Positions 37,852-52,050 are shown, counted from the first letter of the stretch. The stretch: 64,000 nt of DNA from Evansella clarkii (GCF_002019695.1 NZ_KV917376.1:2816030-2880029), one strand, 5' to 3'. Notes: generated from the sequence alone by a model not told the origin. Program-made: numbers and translations.

Positions 37852-37904
37852 TACCCTGAACTTCCAGACGGTGAGAAATCCAACAGTTAGGAGAGGGTCG
37901 AGAT

Positions 37905-38813
37905 ATGAAACACTTAAGAACATTAAATGATTTAACGATTAATGAGCTTGAGGATATTTTAAATATGGCAAAACAGATGGAGGGCACCTTTTTTCAGCAG
38001 CACTATCCGCCTGTGACAGTTGCAAATCTGTTTTTGGAACCGAGCACAAGAACGAAATGCAGCTTTCAGGTTGCGCAGAACGAACTCGGGCTTCACGCCA
38101 TTACTCTTGACGAAAGCTCATCGAGCGTTCAAAAAGGTGAAACATTATACGATACTGTAAGAACACTGGAAGCTATAGGCTGTAAAGCGGTAATCATCCG
38201 GTCCAGCCAGAAAGCTTATTATAAAGAGCTTGAGAATATCACGATCCCTGTTATAAATGCCGGCGATGGAGCAGGAGACCACCCGACACAGTCCCTGCTC
38301 GATCTACTGACAATTCAGCAGGAATTCGTCATCTTCCAGGGTCTTGATATCGTGATCTCTGGTGATATCAGGCACAGCAGAGTAGCCCGGACGAATGCTG
38401 ACATACTTAGAAAATTAGGCGCAAATGTATTTTTCACTGGTCCTGAGGAATGGATGGACCCGGCTATTACAAAAGGGAATGTTATAACCATCGACGAAGC
38501 GGTGGAAAAAGCCCATGTGATGATGATGCTCAGAATACAGACGGAGCGCCATGAAAACGAAGAAGGCTTATCGAATGAAGAATATCATATGAAATACGGG
38601 CTGACTTTGGAGAGAGAAAAAAGGATGCTTCCTGAGGCGATTATTATGCATCCTGCACCTGTGAACCGTGATGTGGAGATCGCTGACGAACTGGTGGAAT
38701 GTAGCCGTTCGAGAATATTTAAGCAAATGAAGAACGGAGTATTAGCAAGAAAGGCTGTACTGGCCAGCTTACTTAATCTGAAGGGGGAAAAACAGTATGC
38801 GCACATTATATAA
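37905..38813 (+). CDS. pyrB: Aspartate carbamoyltransferase catalytic subunit
   Basis: A 302-residue enzyme condensing carbamoyl phosphate and aspartate. The carbamoyl phosphate motif [10 protein letters not shown] near residue 45 and the aspartate-binding region are present; [11 protein letters not shown] near 248 is conserved. As in other Bacilli no regulatory pyrI is encoded nearby. AGGAGAGGG precedes ATG 37905. The end overlaps pyrC by 17 nt. Confidence 0.97.
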   Translation: MKHLRTLNDLTINELEDILNMAKQMEGTFFQQHYPPVTVANLFLEPSTRTKCSFQVAQNELGLHAITLDESSSSVQKGETLYDTVRTLEAIGCKAVIIRSSQKAYYKELENITIPVINAGDGAGDHPTQSLLDLLTIQQEFVIFQGLDIVISGDIRHSRVARTNADILRKLGANVFFTGPEEWMDPAITKGNVITIDEAVEKAHVMMMLRIQTERHENEEGLSNEEYHMKYGLTLEREKRMLPEAIIMHPAPVNRDVEIADELVECSRSRIFKQMKNGVLARKAVLASLLNLKGEKQYAHII

Positions 38814-40098
38814 AAATGGATGGATCTTTAACGAAAAGGGAGAAAGAGAGACGATATCTATCGCAGTAAACTCAGAATCAGGGAAAATCGAAAGGATTTA
38901 CCATGACGTATCAGCGGTTACGGAAAAATATGATGAAGCAGTTAATCTGAACGGGATGCTCATCACTCCTGGATTTGTTGACCTTCATGTGCATCTCCGT
39001 GAGCCAGGAGGCGAAAAGAAAGAAACGATTGAAACTGGTACAATGGCTGCTGCCAGAGGCGGTTTTACAACTATCGCAGCTATGCCGAACACAAGGCCCG
39101 TACCCGACACACCTGAGCACTTCACAGCAATATCTGATGCTATGAAAGAAAAAGGGCATGTGAGGGTTCTGCCGTATGCTTCCATTACAGAAAGGCAGGC
39201 AGGAAAGAATCTTACAGATATGGAAAGCCTTGCGAAACTAGGAGCATTCGCTTTTACAGATGATGGAGTAGGTGTGCAGGAAGCTGGGAAAATGTACGAG
39301 GCGATGCTTGCAGCGGCGAAAGTGAACAAAGCGGTTGTTGCCCATTGTGAAGATAACAGTCTGCTGTATGGCGGAGCGGTGCACGAAGGCGAGTTTTCAA
39401 AGAAACATAATATACCAGGAATCTTATCTGCGGCTGAATCCGTGCACATTGCAAGAGATGTCCTTCTTGCTGAAGCTGCGGGAGTCCACTACCACGTGTG
39501 CCACGTTAGTACGAAAGAGTCAGTGAGGATAATCAGGGATGCGAAGCGGGCAGGGATAAAAGTGACTGCTGAAGTAACCCCTCATCACTTGATATTATGT
39601 GAGGACGATATCCCCGGAGCAGACCCTGACTATAAAATGAACCCGCCCCTCAGAGGACGGGAAGACAGGGAAGCATTGATCGAAGGGCTGCTTGACGGAA
39701 CGATTGATTTCATTGCAACTGACCACGCACCCCATACAAAAGAAGAGAAGGAACTGCCTGTTGTAGAAGCGCCGTTTGGAATTGTCGGTCTTGAAATTGC
39801 ATTTCCGCTCCTTTACACAAAACTGGTTAAAAAGGGAGTCTGTGAGCTTCACGAGATAATTCAGTGGCTGACTGAGAAACCTGCAGATGCATTTAATCTG
39901 CCATACGGGAGACTGGAAGAAGGCAGTGCAGCGGATTTTACAGTGATCAATCTTGAGCATGTTGCCAGAGTTAATCCTGAAGAGTTTTACTCTAAAGGAA
40001 AAAATACACCTTTTAAGGATGAATTGCTTACTGCCTGGCCAGTTCAGACAGTGGCAGCAGGGAAGACAGCATGGAAGAATGAGGAGGTTATGTCATGA
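38797..40098 (+). CDS. pyrC: Dihydroorotase
   Basis: A 433-residue class I amidohydrolase that cyclises carbamoyl aspartate to dihydroorotate. Zinc ligands in [11 protein letters not shown] near residue 57; HCEDN near 175, HVCHVST near 230 and TDHAPH near 308. ATG 38797 lies inside the end of pyrB, with AAGGGGGAAA upstream; its stop overlaps the pyrAA start (ATGA). Confidence 0.96.
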   Translation: MRTLYKNGWIFNEKGERETISIAVNSESGKIERIYHDVSAVTEKYDEAVNLNGMLITPGFVDLHVHLREPGGEKKETIETGTMAAARGGFTTIAAMPNTRPVPDTPEHFTAISDAMKEKGHVRVLPYASITERQAGKNLTDMESLAKLGAFAFTDDGVGVQEAGKMYEAMLAAAKVNKAVVAHCEDNSLLYGGAVHEGEFSKKHNIPGILSAAESVHIARDVLLAEAAGVHYHVCHVSTKESVRIIRDAKRAGIKVTAEVTPHHLILCEDDIPGADPDYKMNPPLRGREDREALIEGLLDGTIDFIATDHAPHTKEEKELPVVEAPFGIVGLEIAFPLLYTKLVKKGVCELHEIIQWLTEKPADAFNLPYGRLEEGSAADFTVINLEHVARVNPEEFYSKGKNTPFKDELLTAWPVQTVAAGKTAWKNEEVMS

Positions 40099-41189
40099 AA
40101 AGATTACTAGTTCTTGAAAATGGAGCGGTTTTTGAAGGTAGGGCAATCGGAAGCGAAAAGGAAAGTGAAGGAGAAGTAGTATTTAACACAGGGATGACAG
40201 GTTACCAGGAAATCATGTCAGATCCTTCGTATTGCGGCCAGATCGTTACGATGACATACCCCTTGATCGGAAATTACGGAATAAACCGGGATGACTTTGA
40301 AAGTATTATTCCCAATATTCACGGCCTGATCGTCAAAGAGGCTTCCGCTTACCCAAGCCACTTTCGTTCAAATCTTTCACTCGATGAGTGGCTGAAACAC
40401 TTTGACATTCCGGGGCTTGAAGGAATTGATACGAGAAAACTGACAAAAATGATTCGCGAGACTGGTACGTTAAAAGGGCGGCTTTGTTCTGCTGACGCAG
40501 ATACCGAAGAAATAATTTTTTATCTTCAGCAGGCGAATTTTCCGACTGATCAGGTAGAAAGAGTTTCCACAAAAACACGCTTTGTGAACCCGGGAACGAA
40601 GGAGCGGGTAGTTCTTATCGATTACGGAGTGAAAAAAGGGATTGTTAAAAATCTGGTTGCTGAAGGCTATGAAGTAATGGTAGTGCCACATAACACGACA
40701 GCTGAAGAAATCCGCCTTTTCCAGCCGGATGGTATCGTGCTGAGTAATGGTCCGGGAAACCCGCAGGATGTGCCTGAGGCAATAAAAACAGTCAGAGAAT
40801 TAACTGGTGAAATCCCTATCTTCGGTATTTGCTTAGGCCACCAGCTTCTCGCATTGGCATCCGGCGCAAAGACAGCGAAAATGAAATTCGGCCACCGGGG
40901 AAGCAATCACCCAGTTAAGGACTTAAGAACCGGCCAGATTGCTATAACAGCCCAGAACCACGGGTACACTGTCCTGCCGGAAAGCCTTGCGGACACTGAG
41001 CTTGAAATAACGCATATTAACGTAAATGACGGGTCGGTTGAAGGTATCCGCCATAAAGAAGTCCCTGCATTCAGCGTGCAGTACCATCCGGAAGCTTCAC
41101 CAGGTCCGGAAGATGCGAATGGATTATTCAAAGAATTTCGCCAGATGCTTAAAGATCATGCAGCAAGGAAGGGGATCATTCATGCCTAA
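40095..41189 (+). CDS. pyrAA: Carbamoyl-phosphate synthase small (glutaminase) subunit, pyrimidine-specific
   Basis: 364 residues. N-terminal CarA domain, then a class I glutamine amidotransferase domain with the nucleophile Cys in FGICLGHQL near 243 and the His/Glu pair in [10 protein letters not shown] near 330. It supplies ammonia to PyrAB. Overlaps pyrC and pyrAB. Confidence 0.96.
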   Translation: MKRLLVLENGAVFEGRAIGSEKESEGEVVFNTGMTGYQEIMSDPSYCGQIVTMTYPLIGNYGINRDDFESIIPNIHGLIVKEASAYPSHFRSNLSLDEWLKHFDIPGLEGIDTRKLTKMIRETGTLKGRLCSADADTEEIIFYLQQANFPTDQVERVSTKTRFVNPGTKERVVLIDYGVKKGIVKNLVAEGYEVMVVPHNTTAEEIRLFQPDGIVLSNGPGNPQDVPEAIKTVRELTGEIPIFGICLGHQLLALASGAKTAKMKFGHRGSNHPVKDLRTGQIAITAQNHGYTVLPESLADTELEITHINVNDGSVEGIRHKEVPAFSVQYHPEASPGPEDANGLFKEFRQMLKDHAARKGIIHA

Positions 41190-44100
41190 ACGTACAGATA
41201 TTAAGAAAATACTTGTCATCGGTTCTGGCCCTATTGTTATCGGCCAGGCAGCGGAATTTGATTATGCCGGCACACAGGCGTGCCAGGCGCTTATGGAAGA
41301 AGGCTACGAAGTTGTTCTTATCAATTCCAACCCCGCGACAATTATGACGGACGAAACGATTGCAGACAGAGTATATATTGAACCACTTACACTGCAGTTT
41401 GTAAGCCGTGTTATCAGGCAGGAACAGCCTGACGGTATCCTGGCAACCCTCGGCGGCCAGACAGGACTGAACATGGCGGTGGAGCTTTCCGAATCAGGTC
41501 TTCTTGACGAATACGGAATCGAGCTTCTTGGTACAGATTTAAAGGCGATTAAACAGGCGGAAGACAGAGATTTGTTCCGCAGCCTTATGAATGAATTAAA
41601 TGAACCTGTACCTGCAAGTGAGATTGTCCACAGTCTGGAAGAAGCAAGAGAATTTGTTGATGAAATCGGTTATCCGGTTATAGTGCGCCCCGCATACACA
41701 CTGGGTGGAACTGGCGGAGGCCTTGTATACAATGAAGAACAGCTGAAGGAAATTGTAACAGGCGGCCTTAGCAGCAGTCCGGTGAACCAGTGCCTGATTG
41801 AAAAAAGCATCGCAGGATTTAAAGAAGTTGAATATGAGGTTATGCGGGATAAAAATGACCAGGCGATCGTCGTTTGTAACATGGAGAACATTGACCCTGT
41901 AGGAATACATACAGGAGATTCCATAGTAGTGGCCCCAAGCCAGACACTGACAGACAGGGAATATCAGATTTTAAGGAATTCCTCCCTGAAAATCATCCGG
42001 GCTCTCGGAATCGAAGGGGGCTGCAACGTTCAGTTCGCTCTCGATCCATACAGCGAGAACTACTTTATCATTGAGGTTAATCCACGGGTAAGCCGTTCTT
42101 CTGCCCTTGCTTCTAAAGCAACAGGCTACCCGATAGCCAAGCTGTCAGCGAAAATCGCAGTTGGTTATCAGCTCGATGAATGTAAAAACCCGGTTACACT
42201 TACTACTTATGCGAGCTTCGAGCCGGCCCTTGATTATGTAGTTACAAAAATTCCGAGATGGCCGTTCGATAAGTTTGATTCAGCAAACCGTAAGCTTGGC
42301 ACCCAGATGAAAGCTACTGGTGAAGTGATGGCAATTGGGAGAAATCTTCCGGAATCTTTATTAAAAGCAATCAGATCGACAGAGGTTGATCTGCAGCACA
42401 TCAGTTTTAAACAGGGAAAACATTTCAGCCATGAGGAGTTGAGGAAACGTTTAGTTGAGGCAGATGACGAGCGGTTAATTTTAACTGCGGAAGCTTTCCG
42501 CCTTGGTTATGACATGGAAGAGTTACATTCTATGACGAAAATCGACCGCTTTTTCCTTTACCAGATTAAGAGAATCGTTGATATGGAAAAAGAGCTGGCG
42601 GAAAACCCATGGGATACAGAAGTGCTCCGGGAAGCAAAAAGCCTTGGATTCTCCGACCCGGAAATCGCAGATGTATTTGGAGTTAATGAACTGGAAGTTT
42701 CCGGCTACAGAAAAGAACATAATATTGTTCCGGTCTATAAAATGGTAGACACGTGTGCAGCGGAGTTTGCCTCAGAAACGCCATATTATTACGGAACATA
42801 CGAAGAGGAGAACGAGTCGGTCCTCACAGAAAAACCTTCCGTTCTCGTACTTGGTTCCGGCCCAATCCGCATCGGGCAGGGAATCGAGTTTGACTATGCT
42901 ACCGTCCATACAGTGAAAGCCATCCGTGAAGCGGGCTATGAAGCAATTATCATTAATAATAATCCGGAGACAGTTTCAACGGACTTCCAGATTTCCGATA
43001 AGCTTTATTTTGAACCGCTCACAGTGGAGGATGTCATGCATGTAGTCGAGCATGAAAAGCCATTAGGTGTAATCGTGCAGTTCGGAGGTCAGACGGCGCT
43101 TAACCTTGCTTCAGAACTGGAGGAAAGAGGAGTTAAACTTCTCGGTACTTCTCTGGAAAATATGGACCGTGCAGAGGACAGAGATAAATTTGAACAAATG
43201 CTCATGGAGCTTGACATACCGCAGCCGGAAGGAAAAACGGCAACTTCTGTGACAGAAGCAGTAGGAATCGCTAATGGCATCGGCTATCCTGTACTGGTAA
43301 GGCCTTCCTACGTACTAGGTGGGAGAGCAATGGAAATTGTCTATAACGAACAGGATCTCCTTAAGTATATGGACAGGGCTGTAAAAATAAATGAAAAGCA
43401 CCCGGTTTTGATTGACCGGTATCTCACAGGGAAGGAAATTGAAGTGGATGCTGTCTCAGACGGAGAAACGGTGCTGATCCCTGGGATTATGGAGCATATT
43501 GAACGAGCCGGCGTGCACTCAGGAGACTCCATTGCCGTATATCCGACACAGAATATCAGTAAAAAACTGAAAAACCAGATTATCGACTATACGATCAGGC
43601 TTGCAAGAGGATTCAATATTATCGGCCTGCTGAACATTCAGTTTGTTATTCACCGCAACAATATTTACGTGATTGAAGTAAATCCGAGATCAAGCAGAAC
43701 AGTTCCGTTCTTAAGCAAAATTACTGGTGTAAATATGGCTAACATCGCAACGAAAGCAATTCTTGGAGAAAGCCTTGCAGACCAGGGATATCAAACAGGC
43801 TGCCTCCCTGAACCTGAGCAGGTATCCGTGAAAGTGCCTGTGTTCTCTTTCGCAAAACTGCGCAGTGTAGACATCACTCTAGGACCGGAAATGAAATCAA
43901 CCGGTGAAGTAATGGGAAGAGATTATACACTTGAAAAAGCACTGTATAAAGGGCTGATTGCATCCGGCATGAAAATACCAGCCTATGGTTCCGTACTCTT
44001 CACTACTGCTGATAAAGATAAAGGGGAAGCCGTGGAGCTGGCGAAACGATTCCACAGAATCGGCTACCATCTGCTCGCAACGGAAGGCACAGCGAAAAGA

Positions 44101-44390
44101 ATCGCTGCTGAAAATATCCCTGTAACAGTAGTTTCAAAGATTGGGGGAAATTCCCCTGACATGCTTGATGTCATAGAAAAGGGCCAGGCACAGTTTATTA
44201 TCAACACATTAACAAAAGGAAAGCAGCCTGCCCGGGACGGGTTCAGAATCAGGCGTGAAGCGGTTGAACACGGAATCGTCTGCCTCACTTCGATGGATAC
44301 TGCAGAAGCATTGCTGAGAGTAATGGAAACGATCTCCTTCTCTGCAGAAGCTGTTGGGTCGCCGAAAAAGATAAGGGAAGGTGCTGGCGT

Positions 44391-44394
<4 letters not shown>
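41182..44394 (+). CDS. pyrAB: Carbamoyl-phosphate synthase large subunit, pyrimidine-specific
   Basis: A 1070-residue protein with two homologous ATP-grasp halves (carboxyphosphate half about 1-400, carbamoyl phosphate half about 550-930), an oligomerisation domain between and a C-terminal MGS-like allosteric domain (about 935-1065). [20 protein letters not shown] at the start and [20 protein letters not shown] near 555 show the duplication. ATG 41182 is chosen with AAGGGGATC upstream; it overlaps pyrAA by 8 nt. Confidence 0.97.
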
Positions 44395-46793
<2,399 letters not shown>

Positions 46794-46797
<4 letters not shown>

Positions 46798-47435
46798 AAT
46801 CAGAAACTATCGCGAAAGAACTTTTAAATATCAATGCTGTTTCACTTAATCCAAAGGAGCCGTTCACATGGAGTTCAGGACTCCGTTCCCCGATATATTG
46901 CGACAACCGGCTGACGATGTCCCATCCTTCAGTCCGTGAATTAATTTCAGATGAATTTGCTGCTTTAATCAAGGAAAAATATCCGGAAGCTGAAGTGATC
47001 GCCGGTACTGCGACAGCAGGAATTCCTCATGCTGCCTGGGCAGCTGAAAGGCTTTCCCTTCCGATGGTCTATGTCAGGTCAAAAGCAAAGGGCCACGGGA
47101 AAGGAAATAAAATAGAAGGAACCCTTAAAGCGGGACAAAAAGTTGTTGTAATTGAGGATTTAATTTCAACAGGGGGATCTTCCCTCCAGGCTGCAGCGGC
47201 ATTAGAGGAAGCAGATGGAGACGTTCTCGGTGTATGTTCCATTTTTACTTACGAATTTGAAACAGCAGCAGAAGCATTTATGGAGGCAGGTATACCGTCA
47301 CATTCCTTGACGAATTATTCTGTTCTATTAAAATTAGCATTGGACGAAAAGAAAATTACCGAAGAGGAATATGAGACCCTTGCTAAATGGAGCAGAGATC
47401 CCAAAGGGTGGTTCAGTAAAACGAATACGGGGTGA
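46794..47435 (+). CDS. pyrE: Orotate phosphoribosyltransferase
   Basis: 213 residues. The PRPP-binding motif [14 protein letters not shown] lies near 118 and the flexible loop [11 protein letters not shown] near 95. Converts orotate and PRPP to OMP. ATG 46794 is chosen because GGAGGCAGGGAAGG is just upstream; it overlaps pyrF by 4 nt. Confidence 0.96.
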
Positions 47436-47441
47436 AGCACA

Positions 47442-48098
47442 TTGCGGAAGTTTTCAGGAAAAGAGTTTGATAATCTGGTTGATTTTTTTGACAGGATGGC
47501 ATGCAGTTCGTGGCTTGTAAAAGTGCATGAAGAACTTCTTAAAGAAACAGGAACCTGGGAAGAGAAATCTGTCCTTGATGTAGGCTGCGGTACCGGGAGG
47601 CTCCTGCTTCGCGGGGCTGATTCCACTACAAAAATTTACGGAGTGGATATCTCTGAAGGGATGGTTAATCGTGCGGCTGAGTTATCGGAGGGAAAGCCTC
47701 TTTTGTACAACCCTGTTTTTAAGACAGCAGATGCGGAAAAACTTCCTTTTTCTGAAAACAAGTTCGATATTGTCCTGTCCACTTGTGTAATATTTCTACT
47801 GCCTGACCCGGAGCCTGCGCTCAAGGAGATGTACAGAGTACTTAAGCCAGGCGGTCTGCTCGCTCTCATTAATCCATCAGAAAAACTTAACCTGGAGAAG
47901 GCCCATAAGCTTGCAGAGCAGTGGCAGCTTGAAAAAGAAGAAGAAAATGCCCTTAAGCAGTGGGGCAAGATTACTGAAAAGCGGCTGAGTTTTAATGACG
48001 AAGACCTTGAAAGTCTACTCAGAAAATATCGTTTTAAACAAATTCGCCAGAAGACTTATCTTGAAAACATCGCTCTGCTAAGTTTCGGAGTAAAATAG
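47442..48098 (+). CDS. Class I SAM-dependent methyltransferase
   Basis: 218 residues with a methyltransferase fold (type 11). SAM motif I VLDVGCGTGRLLL near residue 46; acidic loop GVDISEG near 69; DAEKLPFSENKFDIV near 100 and the YRVLKPGG motif near 129. Substrate not predictable; similar proteins act on small molecules or quinones. It begins 6 nt after the pyrE stop at TTG 47442 with GGGTGAAG upstream and is followed by a terminator, so it appears to be the last cistron of the pyr operon. It is not part of the B. subtilis pyr operon. Confidence 0.85.
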   Translation: MRKFSGKEFDNLVDFFDRMACSSWLVKVHEELLKETGTWEEKSVLDVGCGTGRLLLRGADSTTKIYGVDISEGMVNRAAELSEGKPLLYNPVFKTADAEKLPFSENKFDIVLSTCVIFLLPDPEPALKEMYRVLKPGGLLALINPSEKLNLEKAHKLAEQWQLEKEEENALKQWGKITEKRLSFNDEDLESLLRKYRFKQIRQKTYLENIALLSFGVK

Positions 48099-48131
48099 AG
48101 GCTCTGCCTTTTTTAAGCTGTACATAAGACG

Positions 48132-48166
48132 AAAAAAGGTTTCCCGATTCGGGAGGCCTTTTTTGC
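48132..48166 (+). terminator. Rho-independent terminator of the pyr operon
   Basis: A ~15-bp stem (A6 GGTTTCCCG paired with CGGGAGGCC T6, with a G-T pair and a near-perfect core, 3-nt loop). Bidirectional in form. Confidence 0.85.
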
Positions 48167-48359
48167 ACCAGAGGAAAGTGTGAAATTTCAGCAGCGGTCG
48201 TGCAAACTTGTTTAAAGAGGAGTAAAAAGAAGATAAACTGAAAATTCCGATTGTAACCTGTTTGATTTGCCTCAATATTCATTGAAATGGTCTTATAAAG
48301 CAAATAAAGAGGCTCGTAAAATATTTCGGAAATCGATATATTATTAATGTTACCTTTTT

Positions 48360-48406
48360 TTAGGTAAACTGCCTAATTTGATTTCTGAATTTTTTAAAGT
48401 TTTACT
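48360..48406 (+). promoter_or_regulatory. Candidate promoter and operator for the ABC exporter operon
   Basis: The palindrome TTAGG...CCTAA (48360-48376) abuts a candidate -35 TTGATT (48378-48383), which is 17 nt from TTTACT (48401-48406). A second inverted pair TTACCT/AGGTAA overlaps it. The rest of the 357-nt gap 48099-48455 holds only the terminator and AT-rich sequence. A MarR- or TetR-type repressor would suit such a site, but no regulator gene is adjacent. Confidence 0.35.
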
Positions 48407-48455
48407 CAATCAACAGTGAAAGTATTTAACAAAAAACAGAATAGGAGGTGCCTGT

Positions 48456-50207
48456 ATGGATACATTTAAGCGACTGAAGGAATTTTACTGGCCGTTTAAG
48501 AGTTATTTTATTGTTTCCATTCTGACCTTGCTCGCAGTGACTGGTATAACAGTAGTTTATCCGATAATTTTGCAGATAACGATAGATACAATTATTATTG
48601 GTCAGAACTATAATCTCGTTCCATATGTATCAATAGGATTTTTAGTGTTGATGGCTCTGAAAGGTGTAGCTGTATACTTTCATCAGTACTTAGGAGATCT
48701 TTTCGGCATTAAGTCCGTATACGAGCTGCGGAATGCTTTATACCGAAAGCTTCAGTTTCTGCCTTTCCGGTATTATGATAACGCCCGCACGGGGGATCTC
48801 ATGTCCCGGCTCACAGCTGACGTGGAAGCATTCCGATTCTTTTTATCATTTGGGTGCGCACAGTTAATAAATATCGTAATGCTCGTCAGCCTGAGTATGG
48901 GTATCATGTTTTTCTACAGCCCGAGCCTTGCTATATTAACGCTTGGGGCTATGCCGTTCCTGGTGCTGACGGTATACCAGTTTGATAAGAAGGTTCATCC
49001 TGCGTTTACAAGCATTCGTAAATCCTTAGCCAGCATGACCACAAAAGCTCAGGAAAACATAAGCGGGATGAACACTGTGAAATCACTATCTAAGGAAAAC
49101 TATGAGATTGGCCGTTTTGAAGATAAAAACAATGATTATAAAGACAAATATATTTATACAGCCGGTATCTGGGCAAAGTATTTTCCAGTTATGGAGCTCA
49201 TTGGCCATATTTGTGTTGTTGTTCTTCTCGGTTACGGCGGATGGCTTGTTATCACCGGGCAGCTCAACCCGGGAGTCCTTGTCGCCTTCTTCAGCCTCAT
49301 CTGGTATATTATCGGTCCGCTGATGAACCTTGGATTTATCATCAACATGTTTTCCCAGTCAAAAGCATCAGGTGAGCGTCTGCTGCAGGTACTGGACGAA
49401 AAAGAAGATATATTTGATGAGCCTGGTGCGATTGAGGCTGACCGTCTGGTAGGGCATGTGGAATTCAGAGATGTGACTCACCGTTATGACAGTGAAGATG
49501 AACTGGCACTGAAAAATATCAGTTTTGATGCTCCGCCTGGAAAAACGATAGGATTAATCGGTGCTACAGGTTCTGGTAAAACTTCCATCACTCAGCTGAT
49601 ATCACGTTTCTATGAGCCGAGCCGGGGAGAGATTTTAATTGACGGCCATCTACTGAAGAATTATTCCTTAAAGTCTGTCAGACATAATATTGGGGTAGTT
49701 CTGCAGGAGTCCTTTCTGTTCTCCTCATCCATAAAAGATAATATTTCATACGGAGCCCCAGATGCTTCCATGGACCAGATTATTGATGCAGCCAAGCGGG
49801 CACAGGCTCATGATTTTATCATGGATATGCCCCGGGGATATGATACTGTTCTTGGCGAACGTGGAATGGGCCTGTCCGGCGGGCAGAAGCAGAGAATCGC
49901 TATAGCAAGAGCTATTTGCATTAATCCGAGTATCCTTATTCTCGATGACGCAACGAGTGCTGTAGATATGGAGACAGAAGCAAAAATACAGGCAGCGTTT
50001 AAAGAAGTAATGAAAGGGAGAACCACTTTCATTATTGCCCACCGGATTTCCTCATTAATGCATGCGGATGAAATTATTGTACTTGATAACGGAAGAATAA
50101 CCGAGCGGGGCACACATGATGAGCTTGTCGGCCTGGACGGTCACTACCGCCGTATTTACGATATACAGTTTAAAGACCGAAATACATTCCTGCAGGAAGC
50201 AAGGTAA
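48456..50207 (+). CDS. Heterodimeric ABC exporter, subunit with degenerate ATP site
   Basis: 583 residues: six membrane segments in an ABC type-1 exporter domain (about 15-310), then an ATP-binding domain. Walker A GATGSGKTS near 370, signature LSGGQKQR near 471, Walker B ILILDDATSAVD near 493, where the catalytic Glu is replaced by Asp. This is typical of the non-catalytic half of heterodimeric exporters such as the YfiBC, YknUV and BmrCD groups of Bacillus. AATAGGAGGTG precedes ATG 48456. The partner gene begins 13 nt downstream. The substrate is unknown; lipid or drug export is the usual role. Confidence 0.88.
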   Translation: MDTFKRLKEFYWPFKSYFIVSILTLLAVTGITVVYPIILQITIDTIIIGQNYNLVPYVSIGFLVLMALKGVAVYFHQYLGDLFGIKSVYELRNALYRKLQFLPFRYYDNARTGDLMSRLTADVEAFRFFLSFGCAQLINIVMLVSLSMGIMFFYSPSLAILTLGAMPFLVLTVYQFDKKVHPAFTSIRKSLASMTTKAQENISGMNTVKSLSKENYEIGRFEDKNNDYKDKYIYTAGIWAKYFPVMELIGHICVVVLLGYGGWLVITGQLNPGVLVAFFSLIWYIIGPLMNLGFIINMFSQSKASGERLLQVLDEKEDIFDEPGAIEADRLVGHVEFRDVTHRYDSEDELALKNISFDAPPGKTIGLIGATGSGKTSITQLISRFYEPSRGEILIDGHLLKNYSLKSVRHNIGVVLQESFLFSSSIKDNISYGAPDASMDQIIDAAKRAQAHDFIMDMPRGYDTVLGERGMGLSGGQKQRIAIARAICINPSILILDDATSAVDMETEAKIQAAFKEVMKGRTTFIIAHRISSLMHADEIIVLDNGRITERGTHDELVGLDGHYRRIYDIQFKDRNTFLQEAR

Positions 50208-50220
50208 GGGGGCGGAAAGC

Positions 50221-52050
50221 TTGTCTGAAAAAACTAACAGCAATACAGAAGACAGGACGCTGAAGAGGTTCCATTATTCAACAGATCAGGCGATAGAAAA
50301 ACAGTTTAACTGGAAGCAGATGACGAGGCTGCTGGGCTATATGAAGCCTTACGGGAAAACCTTGCTGCCGATGGCTGTTTTTGGGATGATGCTTGCCACA
50401 GCAGTCCGCCTGTTTGCGCCAATATTAATCGGAAGCTACGCGCTTGATAATATAATCGAAAACCAGGATCTGAATTTCCTTTGGATTATGGTGGCTGTGC
50501 TGGCAGGTATGTACCTTATATCCTGGGCCGGTAACGCAATCAGAATTTATTATATGAATAAAGTTGGGCAGCATATTATTTTCGACCTGAGAAAGGCGCT
50601 GTTTGACCACATACAGCGCCTCTCCCATCGTTTTTTTGACCAGCGTTCAGCCGGGTCAATCCTGGTACGTATTACCAACGACGTCAATTCACTTCAGGAC
50701 TTATTTACTAATGGGGTAATCAACCTCCTGATGGATCTTATCCTGCTGATCGGTATAATCTTCCTGTTGTTTATGATCAGTCCGGAGCTGACACTGGCTA
50801 TTATGGTCGTGCTGCCGCTCATGTTTTTCATCTCTACGAAACTGCGCCGGAACATTCGCCGTTCGTGGCAGGATGTAAGGATAAAACAGGCAATGATTAA
50901 TTCCCACCTGAATGAAAGTATACAGGGAATTCGTGTAACACAGTCTTATACACAGGAAAAGGAAAACATTGGTTTCTTTAACAAAATGAATCATGAGAAC
51001 TTTGAAGCCTGGAGAACGGCAACGCAAAAAAATGCTATGTTTCGTCCGTTTGTGGAAATGAGCGGTGCCATCGGGACAGCAGTCCTTCTCTGGTACGGTG
51101 TGTTCCTGATCCAGGGCGGCAATATAACGATAGGTGAGTTTTTCGCATTCGCCCTATATATCGGAATGTTCTGGGAGCCTATTTCCCGTCTTGGCCAGGT
51201 TTACAACCAGCTGCTTGTCGGGATGGCATCGTCGGAACGTATATTTGAATTCCTCGATGAACAGCCTTCTGTACCTGAAAAGGAAAAAGCGAAAAAACTG
51301 GATAATATTAAAGGTGAGATTCGCTTTGAAAATGTGGAATTTGCCTATGATGAAGAACGTAAAGCGCTAAAAGGGATCGATTTAAAGATGGAGGCGGGGA
51401 GCACAGTTGCCCTCGTAGGACATACCGGCAGCGGAAAGACTACCATAGTAAACTTAATAACGCGTTTTTACGACCCTACAAATGGCCGGGTAACCATTGA
51501 CGGCCATGATTTAAGAGATATAACACTTGACAGTCTGCGGGAAAAAGTAAGTATCGTTCTTCAGGACACCTTTATTTTCTCCGGTACTATTATGGACAAC
51601 ATCCGTTTTGGGCGCCCTGATGCGACGGATGAGGAAATCATGGAAGCTGCTAAAATAGTTGGCGCTGACAAATTCATTACTCAGCTGAAAAACGGCTATG
51701 AAACAGAAGTGGAGGAAAGAGGAAATGTTCTTTCTGTCGGTGAAAGGCAGCTGATTTCCTTTGCAAGAGCGCTCCTTGCCGACCCGCAAATTTTAATTTT
51801 AGACGAGGCGACAGCGTCAATTGATACTGAAACAGAACAGGTTATCCAGGAAGCACTGAAAAAACTCCTTCATGGCCGTACGGCGATCATGATTGCCCAC
51901 AGGCTGTCAACGATCAGGGAAGCGGATAACATCATCGTTCTTGAACAAGGCAACATTCTCGAACAGGGAAATCATGAACAGCTAATGAAGCAAAAAGGAG
52001 AATACTATTCTCTCGTAAAGGCCCAGTTCAAAGTACTAAATGCGGGATGA
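50221..52050 (+). CDS. Heterodimeric ABC exporter, catalytic subunit
   Basis: 609 residues: a ~40-residue hydrophilic N-terminal extension, six membrane segments (about 45-345), ATP-binding domain with Walker A GHTGSGKTT near 400, Walker B ILILDEATASID near 523 with intact Glu, and a deviant signature LSVGERQ near 503. Combined with the partner, one composite site is canonical (this Walker A/B with the partner LSGGQ) and the other degenerate. TTG 50221 is chosen with AAGGGGGCGG upstream. Confidence 0.88.
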   Translation: MSEKTNSNTEDRTLKRFHYSTDQAIEKQFNWKQMTRLLGYMKPYGKTLLPMAVFGMMLATAVRLFAPILIGSYALDNIIENQDLNFLWIMVAVLAGMYLISWAGNAIRIYYMNKVGQHIIFDLRKALFDHIQRLSHRFFDQRSAGSILVRITNDVNSLQDLFTNGVINLLMDLILLIGIIFLLFMISPELTLAIMVVLPLMFFISTKLRRNIRRSWQDVRIKQAMINSHLNESIQGIRVTQSYTQEKENIGFFNKMNHENFEAWRTATQKNAMFRPFVEMSGAIGTAVLLWYGVFLIQGGNITIGEFFAFALYIGMFWEPISRLGQVYNQLLVGMASSERIFEFLDEQPSVPEKEKAKKLDNIKGEIRFENVEFAYDEERKALKGIDLKMEAGSTVALVGHTGSGKTTIVNLITRFYDPTNGRVTIDGHDLRDITLDSLREKVSIVLQDTFIFSGTIMDNIRFGRPDATDEEIMEAAKIVGADKFITQLKNGYETEVEERGNVLSVGERQLISFARALLADPQILILDEATASIDTETEQVIQEALKKLLHGRTAIMIAHRLSTIREADNIIVLEQGNILEQGNHEQLMKQKGEYYSLVKAQFKVLNAG

